Below are positions 1 to 7,813 of a stretch of DNA of 48,806 bases, in pieces. Position 1 is the first letter of the stretch, and every line of letters begins with the position of its first letter. A program made the position numbers and the translations under genes. Below the pieces are notes generated by a model. The model ran no database searches. It saw only the letters and a list, made by a program, of their open reading frames with translations, and had not been told where the DNA came from. Source of the DNA: QWOP01 sp003669605 (GTDB lineage Bacteria; Planctomycetota; Planctomycetia; Pirellulales; UBA1268); assembly GCA_947481985.1 (NCBI GenBank), contig CANKIK010000019.1:1-48806 (forward strand). Reading direction: 5' to 3'.

Positions 1-119
1 CGACCCCCTGGCAGCAACTCTACCGCGATCATGTCGGCCAACTGGACACCGGCGGCTGTCTTGAGTTTGCCTGTGCCTTTCGCGACGTCTGTCGCAGCGT
101 GCCCCGTCACAGTCACTAA
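1..119 (+). CDS. C-terminal end of an unidentified protein (partial)
   Basis: Reading from base 3, an open frame runs off the left edge and stops with TAA at 117-119. About 38 residues are visible. They include an LDTGGCLEFACAF stretch that looks like ordinary protein and ends in SVPRHSH. The fragment is too short to assign a family. The next gene starts 33 bases downstream on the same strand, so the two could be cotranscribed. That the frame is coding is an inference from its composition alone. Confidence 0.4.
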   Translation, partial: TPWQQLYRDHVGQLDTGGCLEFACAFRDVCRSVPRHSH

Positions 120-152
120 CCACGTCTTCCTCCCTCCGGAGTCCCCCTCACC

Positions 153-1655
153 ATGGCACGTCCTCGCCGCGCTCTTTTTTTCGCCATCGCTGGGCTCGCC
201 CTACTCGCGACCTCTGTTGCAGCGAGCGCTGCGGAACTGCCGCGGAGCACGCCAGAAGCGCAAGGCGTGTCGTCTGCCGACCTGCTGGCCTTCATCGAGG
301 CCCTCGACGCCTGCGGCGATGCCGCGGTGGCCGATGGTATCCATAGTGTGATGCTCGTGCGACACGGAGCGGTCGTCGCCGAAGGGTGGTGGGCGCCGTA
401 CACGCCGCAGCTGCGTCATCAGCTCTACTCGCTCTCCAAGAGTTTTACTTCGACCGCCGTGGGAATCGCTGCGGCGGAGGGCAAACTGCAGATCAACGAT
501 CCGGTGCTCAGCTTCTTTCCGGCGGAAGCGCCGGCGGAGCCATCGGCGAACCTGAAGGCGATGCGCGTTGCCGATCTGCTCCGGATGGCGACCGGTCATC
601 AAGGGGAACCGCCGCAGGCGCGAAGTGAATCGTGGGTCCGGCAGTTCCTCGCCCATCCGGTGCCTTTCAAGCCCGGTACGCATTTTCTCTACAACACGCC
701 GGCGACATTTATGCAGTCGGCCGTCGTCCAGAAGGCGACGGGGGAAAAACTTCTCGACTATCTCCAGCCGAGGCTCTTTGAGCCGCTCGGTATCGAGGGA
801 CCGACGTGGGAGGAGAGCCCGGAGGGGTTTTCAACCGGTGGATACGGTTTGAGCGTTTGCACTGACGACATCGCCAAGTTTGGGCAGATGCTCTTGCAGA
901 AGGGGGAGTGGGAGGGAAAGCAGATTGTTCCTGCGGCCTGGGTCGAGGAGGCGTCGGCCCGGCAGGTGGCCAATGGCAGCAATCCCGAGAGCGACTGGGA
1001 TCAGGGGTACGGCTATCAGTTCTGGCGCTGTCGGCATGGTGCCTTCCGGGGGGACGGGGCTTTTGGTCAGTACTGCGTCGTGCTCCCAGAGGAGGATGCG
1101 GTGCTGGCGATCACCTCGGGCACGCGCGACATGCAGCGCGTGCTCGACATCGCCTGGAAGAAGCTCCTGCCGGCGTTCCGCTCTGTGCCGCTGGCCGCGG
1201 ATGACGTGGCGGCAGCGAAACTCGCTGCTCAGTGTGCGTCGCTCCAGGTGCCGCTCCCGCCGGCGGGGACCGCGCCGCAGAGTTTTGCCGGACGACCGTA
1301 CCAATTCGGAGAGAATGGCGCGAAACTCGCTTCGGTGGCAGTTGAGCCGGGGGATGATGGCGACACGGTCGTGTTTATCGCCGATGGCAAGGAGCATCGC
1401 ATTCCTTGTGGTCGGGGCACGTGGCGCCGCTGCGACGTGGCTTGGGGGGGGATGCCGGCGCGGCCGGCGGCTGTTGCCGGCGGTTGGGAGGGAGACTCGT
1501 TCACGTTGCGGATCTGTTTTGTCGAGACCCCATTTGTGACAACCGTGCGACTGCTCTTCGCCGGGGAAATCGTCCGCGTCAATTCTGAGGCGAACGTCGG
1601 CTTCGGTCCGGTGAAGCAGCCGGAGATGGTGGGAAAGGCGGCGGCGATCAATTGA
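153..1655 (+). CDS. Secreted beta-lactamase-fold serine hydrolase (class C / esterase type)
   Basis: The 500-residue product belongs to the serine beta-lactamase/penicillin-binding-protein-like hydrolases, a family containing class C beta-lactamases, esterases and D-amino peptidases. An N-terminal hydrophobic segment (about residues 8-26, ending ASAAE) looks like a signal peptide, so it should act outside the cytoplasm. The nucleophile motif SLSK is near residue 93, in LYSLSKSFTSTAVG. The second motif appears as YNTPATFMQSAVVQ near residue 180, where Tyr would be the general base. A Gly-rich strand follows (FSTGGYGLSVCTDDIAKFGQMLL), typical of the esterase-like branch. The last 130 residues form an extra beta-rich domain. 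The ATG at 153 has a plausible upstream purine run (CCTCCGGAG). The substrate cannot be predicted. An esterase or peptidase role is as likely as beta-lactam hydrolysis. Confidence 0.85.
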   Translation: MARPRRALFFAIAGLALLATSVAASAAELPRSTPEAQGVSSADLLAFIEALDACGDAAVADGIHSVMLVRHGAVVAEGWWAPYTPQLRHQLYSLSKSFTSTAVGIAAAEGKLQINDPVLSFFPAEAPAEPSANLKAMRVADLLRMATGHQGEPPQARSESWVRQFLAHPVPFKPGTHFLYNTPATFMQSAVVQKATGEKLLDYLQPRLFEPLGIEGPTWEESPEGFSTGGYGLSVCTDDIAKFGQMLLQKGEWEGKQIVPAAWVEEASARQVANGSNPESDWDQGYGYQFWRCRHGAFRGDGAFGQYCVVLPEEDAVLAITSGTRDMQRVLDIAWKKLLPAFRSVPLAADDVAAAKLAAQCASLQVPLPPAGTAPQSFAGRPYQFGENGAKLASVAVEPGDDGDTVVFIADGKEHRIPCGRGTWRRCDVAWGGMPARPAAVAGGWEGDSFTLRICFVETPFVTTVRLLFAGEIVRVNSEANVGFGPVKQPEMVGKAAAIN

Positions 1656-1694
1656 CCGTCGCGGCGCGGAGCGACTGAATCTGCCGGGTCGGCA

Positions 1695-2441
1695 TCAGTC
1701 GGCAGAGTTGCTGGCCATATCGAGGAGCGCTGCCGCAGCCGTCCGCGTCTGCACGCCGAGTTTGGCGAAGATGTTCTCGAGGTGCTTGCGAACAGTCAGC
1801 GCACTGATGGAGAGGCGTGTGGCGATGTCGGCATTTCTGAGGCCCCCATGCACGAGTTCGAGGACCTGTGTTTCACGGGGGGTAAGTTTCTGCACCCGGG
1901 TTTCGTACGTTGCTCCGAATCCCCCCCGTCCCACCAGGAGCCCGGTAAGCACGCGACCGAAGAGCGATGCGGGCTCGACGACATTGGCGGGAAAGTGGTC
2001 GCCGTAACTGCCGGCGTGGATCACGACGAGCGTGCCGGGCTGGGTGATCATAAAGAGTGACACCATGTCGCGGTTCCCGTGAACCTTGTCAACAAGTTGG
2101 TAGTGGGGACGCTCGTGCCACACCGCATCGTCCTCCAAGGCGCTTCGCAGGTAGGCCCCCGGACCCTGTTGGAGAAAAGCGATTGTGCTCGGGTGCGTCG
2201 ATGTCGGATCTTCGGTGGCCCAGAGGCTGGCAAAGAGACGCATGAGCCAGTGATCGTCCCGGAGCCGACCGTCGACCGGCGACCAGATGTCGACCACTCC
2301 GGTCGCTTCCGTGCGGCGCATGAGGGAGTGGTAGTCGCTGGGTATCACGGCTGCCCAAGCCCGCAGCGCAGCGGCCGCCACATCGTCGTCGGTGGCGCCC
2401 ATTGCCACATCGGCGAGGGCTTGGAGCACGGTTTGATCCAT
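1695..2441 (-). CDS. LuxR-family transcriptional regulator
   Basis: The C-terminal 65 residues are a LuxR/FixJ-type helix-turn-helix (LTPRETQVLELVHGGLRNADIATRL, then VRKHLENIFAKLGV), including the typical TxRE start and the NADIA recognition region. The roughly 180-residue N-terminal part has no receiver aspartate pattern and looks like a sensory or GAF-like domain, but I cannot name its ligand. I chose the ATG at 2441 (248 residues) because a GAAGGAG sits 5 bases upstream. The frame stays open to about 2786, but that longer version has no clear ribosome site. The gene is divergent from the CoA transferase, sharing a 223-base intergenic region, so it may control that gene and itself. That link is inferred from position only. 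Confidence 0.85.
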   Translation of the reverse strand: MDQTVLQALADVAMGATDDDVAAAALRAWAAVIPSDYHSLMRRTEATGVVDIWSPVDGRLRDDHWLMRLFASLWATEDPTSTHPSTIAFLQQGPGAYLRSALEDDAVWHERPHYQLVDKVHGNRDMVSLFMITQPGTLVVIHAGSYGDHFPANVVEPASLFGRVLTGLLVGRGGFGATYETRVQKLTPRETQVLELVHGGLRNADIATRLSISALTVRKHLENIFAKLGVQTRTAAAALLDMASNSAD

Positions 2442-2664
2442 CGAGACTCCTTCCTGCATCGCTCGGGCGGGGGGCAGCGACACCCACCGGCCGCGGCCAG
2501 GTGTCAGCGTAACTGCCGAGGGGAATTGACGACCACTATGATATTCGTCGCATGGTGGCGGAAGGGGCTTCTCGTATGCTCCGCTCTTTGGAAACACCGT
2601 TCTCAGCGGCATGTTCCCGTGCTGCTGCAGGGGATGCTCCCTCCTCTTGCCTTTGGATACCAGC
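2442..2664. promoter_or_regulatory. Divergent promoter region with a candidate operator dyad
   Basis: This region separates the LuxR-type gene and the CoA transferase gene, which point away from each other. A dyad, GACGA (2528-2532) and TCGTC (2545-2549), is separated by 12 mostly A/T bases. A TTGAC at 2526-2530 resembles a -35 box, but no well-spaced -10 box was seen. The dyad is short, and its role as an operator is inferred. Confidence 0.25.
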
Positions 2665-4245
2665 ATGTCCATGACGTTGAAACAGCGGCTCGCCTTCGAC
2701 GCAGTTGCCGCCTCCCTTCCCTGCGGTCTCGACGCCTCCAAGGTGTCGGTGGCGCACGGCGTGTCGTACGTGAAGAGCCCGGTCAAGGCCCATGACTATG
2801 CTGCCGGTGTGATGGCGGCCTTCGGCTCGGTCGTCGAGCATATCGGTACCGTCAGAGGACTCCCCGCGCAATCGATGAAGCTCGACCGTCGACGCTGCGG
2901 GCTGCTCCTCAACAGCCTGCAGTTGCTCTTCCAGAATGGCTACAGCACGATCATGGACACCTGGGGCGTGAACCCTGACAACGGCACCTACCGGACGAAG
3001 GATGGCCGGCACGTGACGATGATCGGCCTCCATCCGCATCTCCGCGACCGGCTGCTCGTGGCGCTCAACTGCGTAAACACGGCCCAGGGGTTCCAAGCCG
3101 CCGTCGAAAAGAAGACGGCGCAGGAGCACGAGGACGAGGCGATCGCGAAGAATCTTCCGCTGGGCATCGTCCGCACGCCCGAGGAGTGGGCCGCGCATCG
3201 GGTCGGGGCCGAAGTCCTCAAGCGTCCGCTCATCGACTTCGAGGGATCGGGGAGCGAGAAGAAGCGGCTCCTCGGAAAAGCACGACACCGACCGCTCGAG
3301 GGAGTGCGGGTGGTGGAGCTTACGCACGTGGTGGCCGGGCCGAACTGCGGCCGATTTCTCGCCGAGCAGGGGGCCGACGTGATCAAGGTGCAGCCGCCGA
3401 TGGGCGACTGGGTGCTGCCGATCTGGCTGGATGCCAGCTGGGGCAAGAAAAACATCCTCCTCGACATCAAGGGGCGGCGTGGTCAGGCCCGCTTCCACGA
3501 ACTCCTTGCCACGGCGGACGTCCTCATCGACGGCCAGCGGCCGGGTGTCCTCAACCGCATGGGGCTGGACGACGCGGGCTTGAGGGCCATCAATCCCAAC
3601 CTCGTACGGGCTTCCCTCTCCTGCTTCCCGCTTGGCACGGCCTGGGGCGAGCGACCGGGCTTCGAACAGATCGCGCAGGCCGTGAGCGGCACGATGCACG
3701 TGCATTCCGCCGGCATGGAGGCTCCGACTGTCGTGCCGGCGCTGATCAACGACTACATCACCGGCTATTTGGTGGCAATCGGCGTGGTGGCCGCGCTTGC
3801 CGAGCGGGAAGAGCGGGGCGGCTACTACCACGTTGCCTCGTCACTCTCCCGCTGCTCGTCGCTCACGCCGCTGTTTGTCGAGCCGCTTGACGCCGAACCC
3901 TATGAGCCGGTGCGGATCAAGGATCTCATCGAGCACAGCATCGATCAGCCGTCGCCGGCTGGCACCTTTACGCGGATCGCCCCGGCGGTGGAGTTCAGCC
4001 ACACGCCGTCGATGGTCCACCGGCATCCGACGCTGATGAATTCGATGCCCGACACGACCGGCTGGGATGACGTTCCCACGACGGCCCCGGTGGTGCCGCA
4101 TACGCCATCGAAGCTCGCTGCTGAGGGGGCGATCTATGGTCTCGTGGAATGCTTCGGCATCGAGGATCGTTCCGACGGCGGCGGCATCATGAGCCTCGCG
4201 TCGAAGTCGCTCTTCGAGTACGTCAGGGCCCACCGCGAGGGGTGA
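2665..4245 (+). CDS. Family III CoA transferase (CaiB/BaiF type) with reordered halves
   Basis: The 526-residue product carries the hallmark of family III CoA transferases, which move CoA between carboxylic acids. RPLEGVRVVELTHVVAGPNCGRFLAEQGADVIKVQPP lies near residues 210-250, followed by WLDASWGKKNILLDIK, and the likely nucleophile Asp sits in LINDYITGYLVAIGVVAAL. In classical members this block is at the extreme N-terminus. Here it follows a 200-residue segment (NGTYRTKDGRHVTMIGLHPHLR, GIVRTPEEWAAHRVG) that resembles the family's usual C-terminal half. The protein therefore looks permuted, or like a fused half-duplicate. The ATG at 2665 is preferred over an upstream in-frame start that would add a Cys-rich, unconvincing leader. 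The substrate is unknown. It is divergent from a LuxR-type regulator and convergent with the porin gene. Confidence 0.8.
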   Translation: MSMTLKQRLAFDAVAASLPCGLDASKVSVAHGVSYVKSPVKAHDYAAGVMAAFGSVVEHIGTVRGLPAQSMKLDRRRCGLLLNSLQLLFQNGYSTIMDTWGVNPDNGTYRTKDGRHVTMIGLHPHLRDRLLVALNCVNTAQGFQAAVEKKTAQEHEDEAIAKNLPLGIVRTPEEWAAHRVGAEVLKRPLIDFEGSGSEKKRLLGKARHRPLEGVRVVELTHVVAGPNCGRFLAEQGADVIKVQPPMGDWVLPIWLDASWGKKNILLDIKGRRGQARFHELLATADVLIDGQRPGVLNRMGLDDAGLRAINPNLVRASLSCFPLGTAWGERPGFEQIAQAVSGTMHVHSAGMEAPTVVPALINDYITGYLVAIGVVAALAEREERGGYYHVASSLSRCSSLTPLFVEPLDAEPYEPVRIKDLIEHSIDQPSPAGTFTRIAPAVEFSHTPSMVHRHPTLMNSMPDTTGWDDVPTTAPVVPHTPSKLAAEGAIYGLVECFGIEDRSDGGGIMSLASKSLFEYVRAHREG

Positions 4246-4281
4246 TGCCAAGGCAGTTGCCCGCCCTTCCGACGCGCCTCA

Positions 4282-4312
4282 GCCCGCGGGGGCCATGGAG
4301 AGCCCCGCGGGC
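4282..4312. terminator. GC-rich hairpin between convergent genes
   Basis: The arms 4282-4291 (GCCCGCGGGG) and 4303-4312 (CCCCGCGGGC) form a 10-bp perfect stem with an 11-base loop. It lies just after the CoA transferase stop (4245) and just before the porin stop (4319), so it could end transcription from both sides. There is no strong T-tract, so intrinsic termination is inferred only. Confidence 0.5.
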
Positions 4313-4318
4313 GTACAG

Positions 4319-5956
4319 TCAGAACACCACCGTGCCACGCATCATCCACAAATCGGTGTGGTCGTTGCCGACAGCCACCCCGGAAAGCGGGTTCCAGATG
4401 TGCTGGTAGCTGGGGATGAGACGCACCGCCGGCGTGATCGCGTAATCGTAGAACACCTCCATCCCCTGCTCGTTTTTCACGTTGAGGGCGCCGCCGGTGT
4501 ATGTGCGCACCTGGTTTTGCAGGTCGGGGCTGATGCCATTCATGTACCAGCCAACCCCCGCACTATCGTAGGCCCGCGACTCGGCGAGGCCGCGGGCGAA
4601 GAGGGCCACGCTGCCGTCGCCGGTAATCGTGTTGGTCTGCTTTGGCGCCCAACCAGCCCGGCCGAAGACGCCGACGCCGCGGAGCGGCACGCCGCTCTTG
4701 AGTTTGGTGGCCATCTCCTTGCTGTCGTCTGCCACATACAGATACTGCGAGGCGTTGGCGATCAGAAAGCAACTGCTCGAAGAGTTGTTGATCGGCAGTC
4801 CGGCCGAGTTGGGGCTCCCGAGGAGATAGCCCACTGCCTGCGGAATCTGGGCAGGAGCGATCGCTCCATAGGGATTGGTCAGGTCGAGCTGGTATTGGTT
4901 TGACCAGTTGAAGGCGGGGCTGAACTGGCCAGGCAGGCCGGCGATGTCGTACGAGGCGACCGCAGTCAGGTACAGGTTCACCCGATCGAAAGCGTTGGTT
5001 GCCAGGTTCTGCGAGCGGCTGTTAGGGTCGAGAACGCCGCCAGCAAAGGCCAGCCGCTTACTCGGGGCCCAGACGCCGAGCACGGCCCAGGCGGTGGGGT
5101 TGTAGAAGTTGGTCGTGATCGGGTTCTTGTTGAAGGCGAAATTGGCGAAATAAAACTTATAACTATCGCCGAAGAGAGTCTGGTCGGGGATGAAGATATC
5201 GCTGATCTTGCCGACCATGAAGCTCGTCTGCTCGCTCAATCCCTGCACGAGGAAGTATTCCGACGGCAGCATCGTCGAAGAGGCGAGCGGATCGGGTTCG
5301 AGGAGCCCGGTGTAGACCGGGACGCTGGCGCCAGAGTTAAACGTCTGCTCCGGGGTGCCGCCGTAGCGGGCCTGCGTCGTGAAATGAATCAGGCCACCGT
5401 CCCACAAGCCGGCGCGGCCAGTGTCGAGATTGACCGACATCTGGGTGTTCTGAACAAACCAATCGCCCGGTTCGAGGCCCCCCGAGGTCAGGTCCTGATA
5501 GGCGCTCGTCGTGTAAACGTCGAAGAAGAGGCCGCGGCGGGCCAGATCGGTGCGCCGTCCGCCCCAGTCGCCGGTGAGCTGGGTGCGATCCCAAAAGCCG
5601 CCAGTGACCGTGCCGGGCAGACCGAAGACGGGGCCGTTGTTGAAGAAGGGGAGAAGGACTGGCGCCGCATTGGCGAGCGACAGATGGTCGGTCGGCACCG
5701 GCCCCCAGTCGTCGGAGGAACGAAGCGAACGAGACGGTGCTGCGGCTGGGGCGGCGGCCTGCTCGGCGTCGTTGAGCAATCCAAATCCGTCGAAATTTCC
5801 CCCCTGACCGAAGGCGGTGGTGCTGCCGGCCGGGAGCGATGCCAGACCGGCGAGCAGTCCGGCCAGACAAGCACGGCCGAGCGTCGCATTGGCTCGACGT
5901 GTGCCTGCCAGGAGCAGAAAGATGAATCGGAGCCAGAATGCGTTTGCCATCCTCAT
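4319..5956 (-). CDS. Carbohydrate-selective outer-membrane porin, OprB family
   Basis: The 545-residue product resembles OprB porins, beta-barrels that let mono- and oligosaccharides through the outer membrane. The family signature is clear: FWDRTQLTGDWGGRRTDLARRGLFFDVYTTSAYQDL near residues 120-155, followed by alternating beta-strand sequence. It closes with LIPSYQHIWNPLSG and a C-terminal phenylalanine (TVVF), as outer-membrane barrels often do. A signal peptide covers roughly the first 50 residues. I chose the ATG at 5956 because GAGGG lies about 9 bases upstream. A TTG at 5962 and an ATG at 5950 are alternatives. Its neighbours do not form a sugar operon, so the substrate is unknown. The presence of an outer-membrane porin fits current views of a diderm planctomycete envelope. 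Confidence 0.85.
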   Translation of the reverse strand: MRMANAFWLRFIFLLLAGTRRANATLGRACLAGLLAGLASLPAGSTTAFGQGGNFDGFGLLNDAEQAAAPAAAPSRSLRSSDDWGPVPTDHLSLANAAPVLLPFFNNGPVFGLPGTVTGGFWDRTQLTGDWGGRRTDLARRGLFFDVYTTSAYQDLTSGGLEPGDWFVQNTQMSVNLDTGRAGLWDGGLIHFTTQARYGGTPEQTFNSGASVPVYTGLLEPDPLASSTMLPSEYFLVQGLSEQTSFMVGKISDIFIPDQTLFGDSYKFYFANFAFNKNPITTNFYNPTAWAVLGVWAPSKRLAFAGGVLDPNSRSQNLATNAFDRVNLYLTAVASYDIAGLPGQFSPAFNWSNQYQLDLTNPYGAIAPAQIPQAVGYLLGSPNSAGLPINNSSSSCFLIANASQYLYVADDSKEMATKLKSGVPLRGVGVFGRAGWAPKQTNTITGDGSVALFARGLAESRAYDSAGVGWYMNGISPDLQNQVRTYTGGALNVKNEQGMEVFYDYAITPAVRLIPSYQHIWNPLSGVAVGNDHTDLWMMRGTVVF

Positions 5957-6084
5957 CGACAACAGCCCTCAATTCCCTCTGCATCACTGCGATCGCTGCA
6001 AACGATTCATTCGGCGGGGGTGTGGCGGGGAATTGAAGGAAACACCTTGGGAGCGACATTCTTGAATAATTTGGAGGTCGCTGT

Positions 6085-6132
6085 ATGACGTTTATCGCAC
6101 GGCCGGCTGCGGGCCGGTTGGGGGCCCCCTGA
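6085..6132 (+). CDS. Candidate 15-residue leader peptide
   Basis: An ATG at 6085 is preceded by GGAGG at 6073-6077 with 7-base spacing, an excellent ribosome site. It encodes MTFIARPAAGRLGAP and then TGA. The coding part contains GC-rich inverted repeats (GGCCGGCTGCGGGCCGG and GGGGGCCCCC). It lies 86 bases upstream of the P-loop gene. A role as a leader peptide or attenuator is inferred, and chance is a real alternative for so short a frame. Confidence 0.25.
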   Translation: MTFIARPAAGRLGAP

Positions 6133-6218
6133 CCGCCTCTCGCCCAGCCGAGGCAATTCAATCCGGTCTCTGCCAGCAGGTGTCTCCTTTTTACAGCCAC
6201 TCTGAGGTCTTGTGAACG

Positions 6219-6962
6219 ATGCGCATCGCGATCAGTGGCGCCCAAAGCATGGGGAAATCGACGTTTGCAAAGGACTTTCACCGAGCGCACCCTGATTTCC
6301 ATTTCGAAGACGAGCCGTACCGCGAGTTAGCGGGCCGTGGGGAGCGGATCCATTTTGCCGAGCGTGCCAGCCAACGCTGCAACACGCTGATGACGCAGCA
6401 CGCCATTGATCGCATCAACGAGGCGCGGGACAGGAAACCCGACGGGAATACTGTCTGTGACCGCAGTTGCCTCGATTTCATCCCCTACTCACAGTACGCC
6501 TTGGCCATGGGCAGCCGGGAAGGCTTACCCAAGAGCGACAGGCTGACAACCGTTGAGGTTCGTCCTGAACTGCAGGAGAAAAACGACTTCGAGTATCCAA
6601 GCGACATCACCGCAGCGTTTATCGAAGAACTCTGGAGGATGATTCTCCAGAGCAAAGCGCTCGAAAGCTACGACCTGATCGTGTTTCTCCCTCTCACCGG
6701 CGACCCGGAAATCGATCCACCCATGGAGGACGATGGGATTCGATCGGTGGAATCGTGTTACCGGAGCTGGATTGATCGTGCATTTAAGACGCTGTACCGC
6801 GAGGAGCTCATGCGGCGGACCAGTGTAAAGTGCCGAATTGTCGAAATCACTGGGAGCAGATCTCAGCGACTGAGTGCTTTAGAGAGTCTGGTAAACGCTG
6901 CTCCCACCCTCCGTGCTGGACTGCGTCGATCTCCTGGCGGAGATTCCCGACGTCGTCGGTGA
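6219..6962 (+). CDS. NadR-like P-loop ATPase/kinase (AAA_28 type)
   Basis: The 247-residue product starts directly with a nucleotide-binding strand and a Walker A loop, GAQSMGKST at residues 7-15. A second motif, VCDRSCLDFIPYSQYAL near residues 80-97, matches the DRSxLD pattern of NadR-type nucleoside kinases and related small ATPases. These use ATP to phosphorylate a small molecule or act as regulatory NTPases. The Arg-rich C-terminal tail (GGDSRRRR) may be slightly extended by a frame accident. The gene has a visibly lower GC content than its neighbours and no cotranscribed metabolic partner. The coiled-coil gene and cyclase follow after a 217-base gap. The substrate cannot be called. Confidence 0.7.
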   Translation: MRIAISGAQSMGKSTFAKDFHRAHPDFHFEDEPYRELAGRGERIHFAERASQRCNTLMTQHAIDRINEARDRKPDGNTVCDRSCLDFIPYSQYALAMGSREGLPKSDRLTTVEVRPELQEKNDFEYPSDITAAFIEELWRMILQSKALESYDLIVFLPLTGDPEIDPPMEDDGIRSVESCYRSWIDRAFKTLYREELMRRTSVKCRIVEITGSRSQRLSALESLVNAAPTLRAGLRRSPGGDSRRRR

Positions 6963-7179
6963 TCACCAACACCCGTGGCGGCCGGCTGCCATTGTCGCGA
7001 GCAAAAAAGCCTTCCGGGCACGGCTTGGCAGGGGACCGTCGAGCGATTGATCGCAGCCAGTCCCGGCCGGTTCGCGAGCCTCCGATTGCGAAAGTGCCGT
7101 TGGCCGGGCTATTCTCTCGACTCGATCCAACGACGCTTCAGCCAACGGCTCTTTCTTCCCCATCGAGGGCTCCCCGACC

Positions 7180-7725
7180 CTGTCCAATACTCCTGAAGAA
7201 ACCAACGCCTGGCTGCTGGAAATACGTGATCTGCAGAATCATGCCACGGCGCTGCGAGGCGAGCTTGAAGCAGCCACATCGGCCACAGCAGGCGCTGTGC
7301 AGCGGGCGATAGCCGATGCCAGTGCCGAGGCGAGCCAACTGCGGGCCATTGCCGTGGCACTCCGCGAGGAAATGGAGAATGCCCGCGCGGATACCCAGCA
7401 CGCGGTCGCCCGCGCCATTGCCGACTCCCACGGGGAAATCGGCCAACTGAAGCAGACGATCGGGATTCTGCGCGACGAATTGGAGAAGGAACGGGCCGAG
7501 AGGGACGGGCTTGTCCGTAAGGCCCATCTGGAAAGCCAGGACGAAATCAAGCAGTTGCGGGCTACGGTGGCGTCGCTGCGCGATGCACTGGACCACGAAA
7601 CCGTCTCCCGCGAGCAATCCCTCAACGCGTCGCGTTTCGCAGATCGTTCAGAAATCACTCACCTCCAACAGACAATCCAGGAACTTCGCCAACGGCTTGA
7701 GGCTCAAGTTCATCGGGCAGATTGA
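7180..7725 (+). CDS. Coiled-coil protein, possibly with a CTG start
   Basis: The product is almost entirely heptad-like helix (for example EIGQLKQTIGILRDELEKERAERD and EITHLQQTIQELRQRLEAQ), with no signal peptide, membrane segment or catalytic motif. The frame is open back to a stop at 7048-7050 but has no ATG, and the first GTG (7297) would delete a well-formed stretch. The most natural beginning is SNTPEETNAWLLEIRDLQNH, right after a CTG at 7180, with GAGGG at 7165-7169 about 10 bases upstream. CTG initiation is rare, so 7180 is a hypothesis (181 residues) and 7297 the conservative alternative (142 residues). It ends 88 bases before the adenylate cyclase, so it may be a scaffold or partner for that enzyme. 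That role is inferred from position. Confidence 0.55.
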   Translation: MSNTPEETNAWLLEIRDLQNHATALRGELEAATSATAGAVQRAIADASAEASQLRAIAVALREEMENARADTQHAVARAIADSHGEIGQLKQTIGILRDELEKERAERDGLVRKAHLESQDEIKQLRATVASLRDALDHETVSREQSLNASRFADRSEITHLQQTIQELRQRLEAQVHRAD

Positions 7726-7813
7726 ACGCGCAAGGGGTGAATCGATTGCCGAACAAGAGGGTCCGCGAAGTGGGCTGCGAGAAGGCAAGCGTGAGATCAA
7801 TAAGGATGCATCA

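Noticed and set aside
2536..3831. 431-codon open frame opposite the CoA transferase gene
   Set aside because: Composition is typical of an antisense shadow (Arg/His/Asp-rich), with no domain and no ribosome site.
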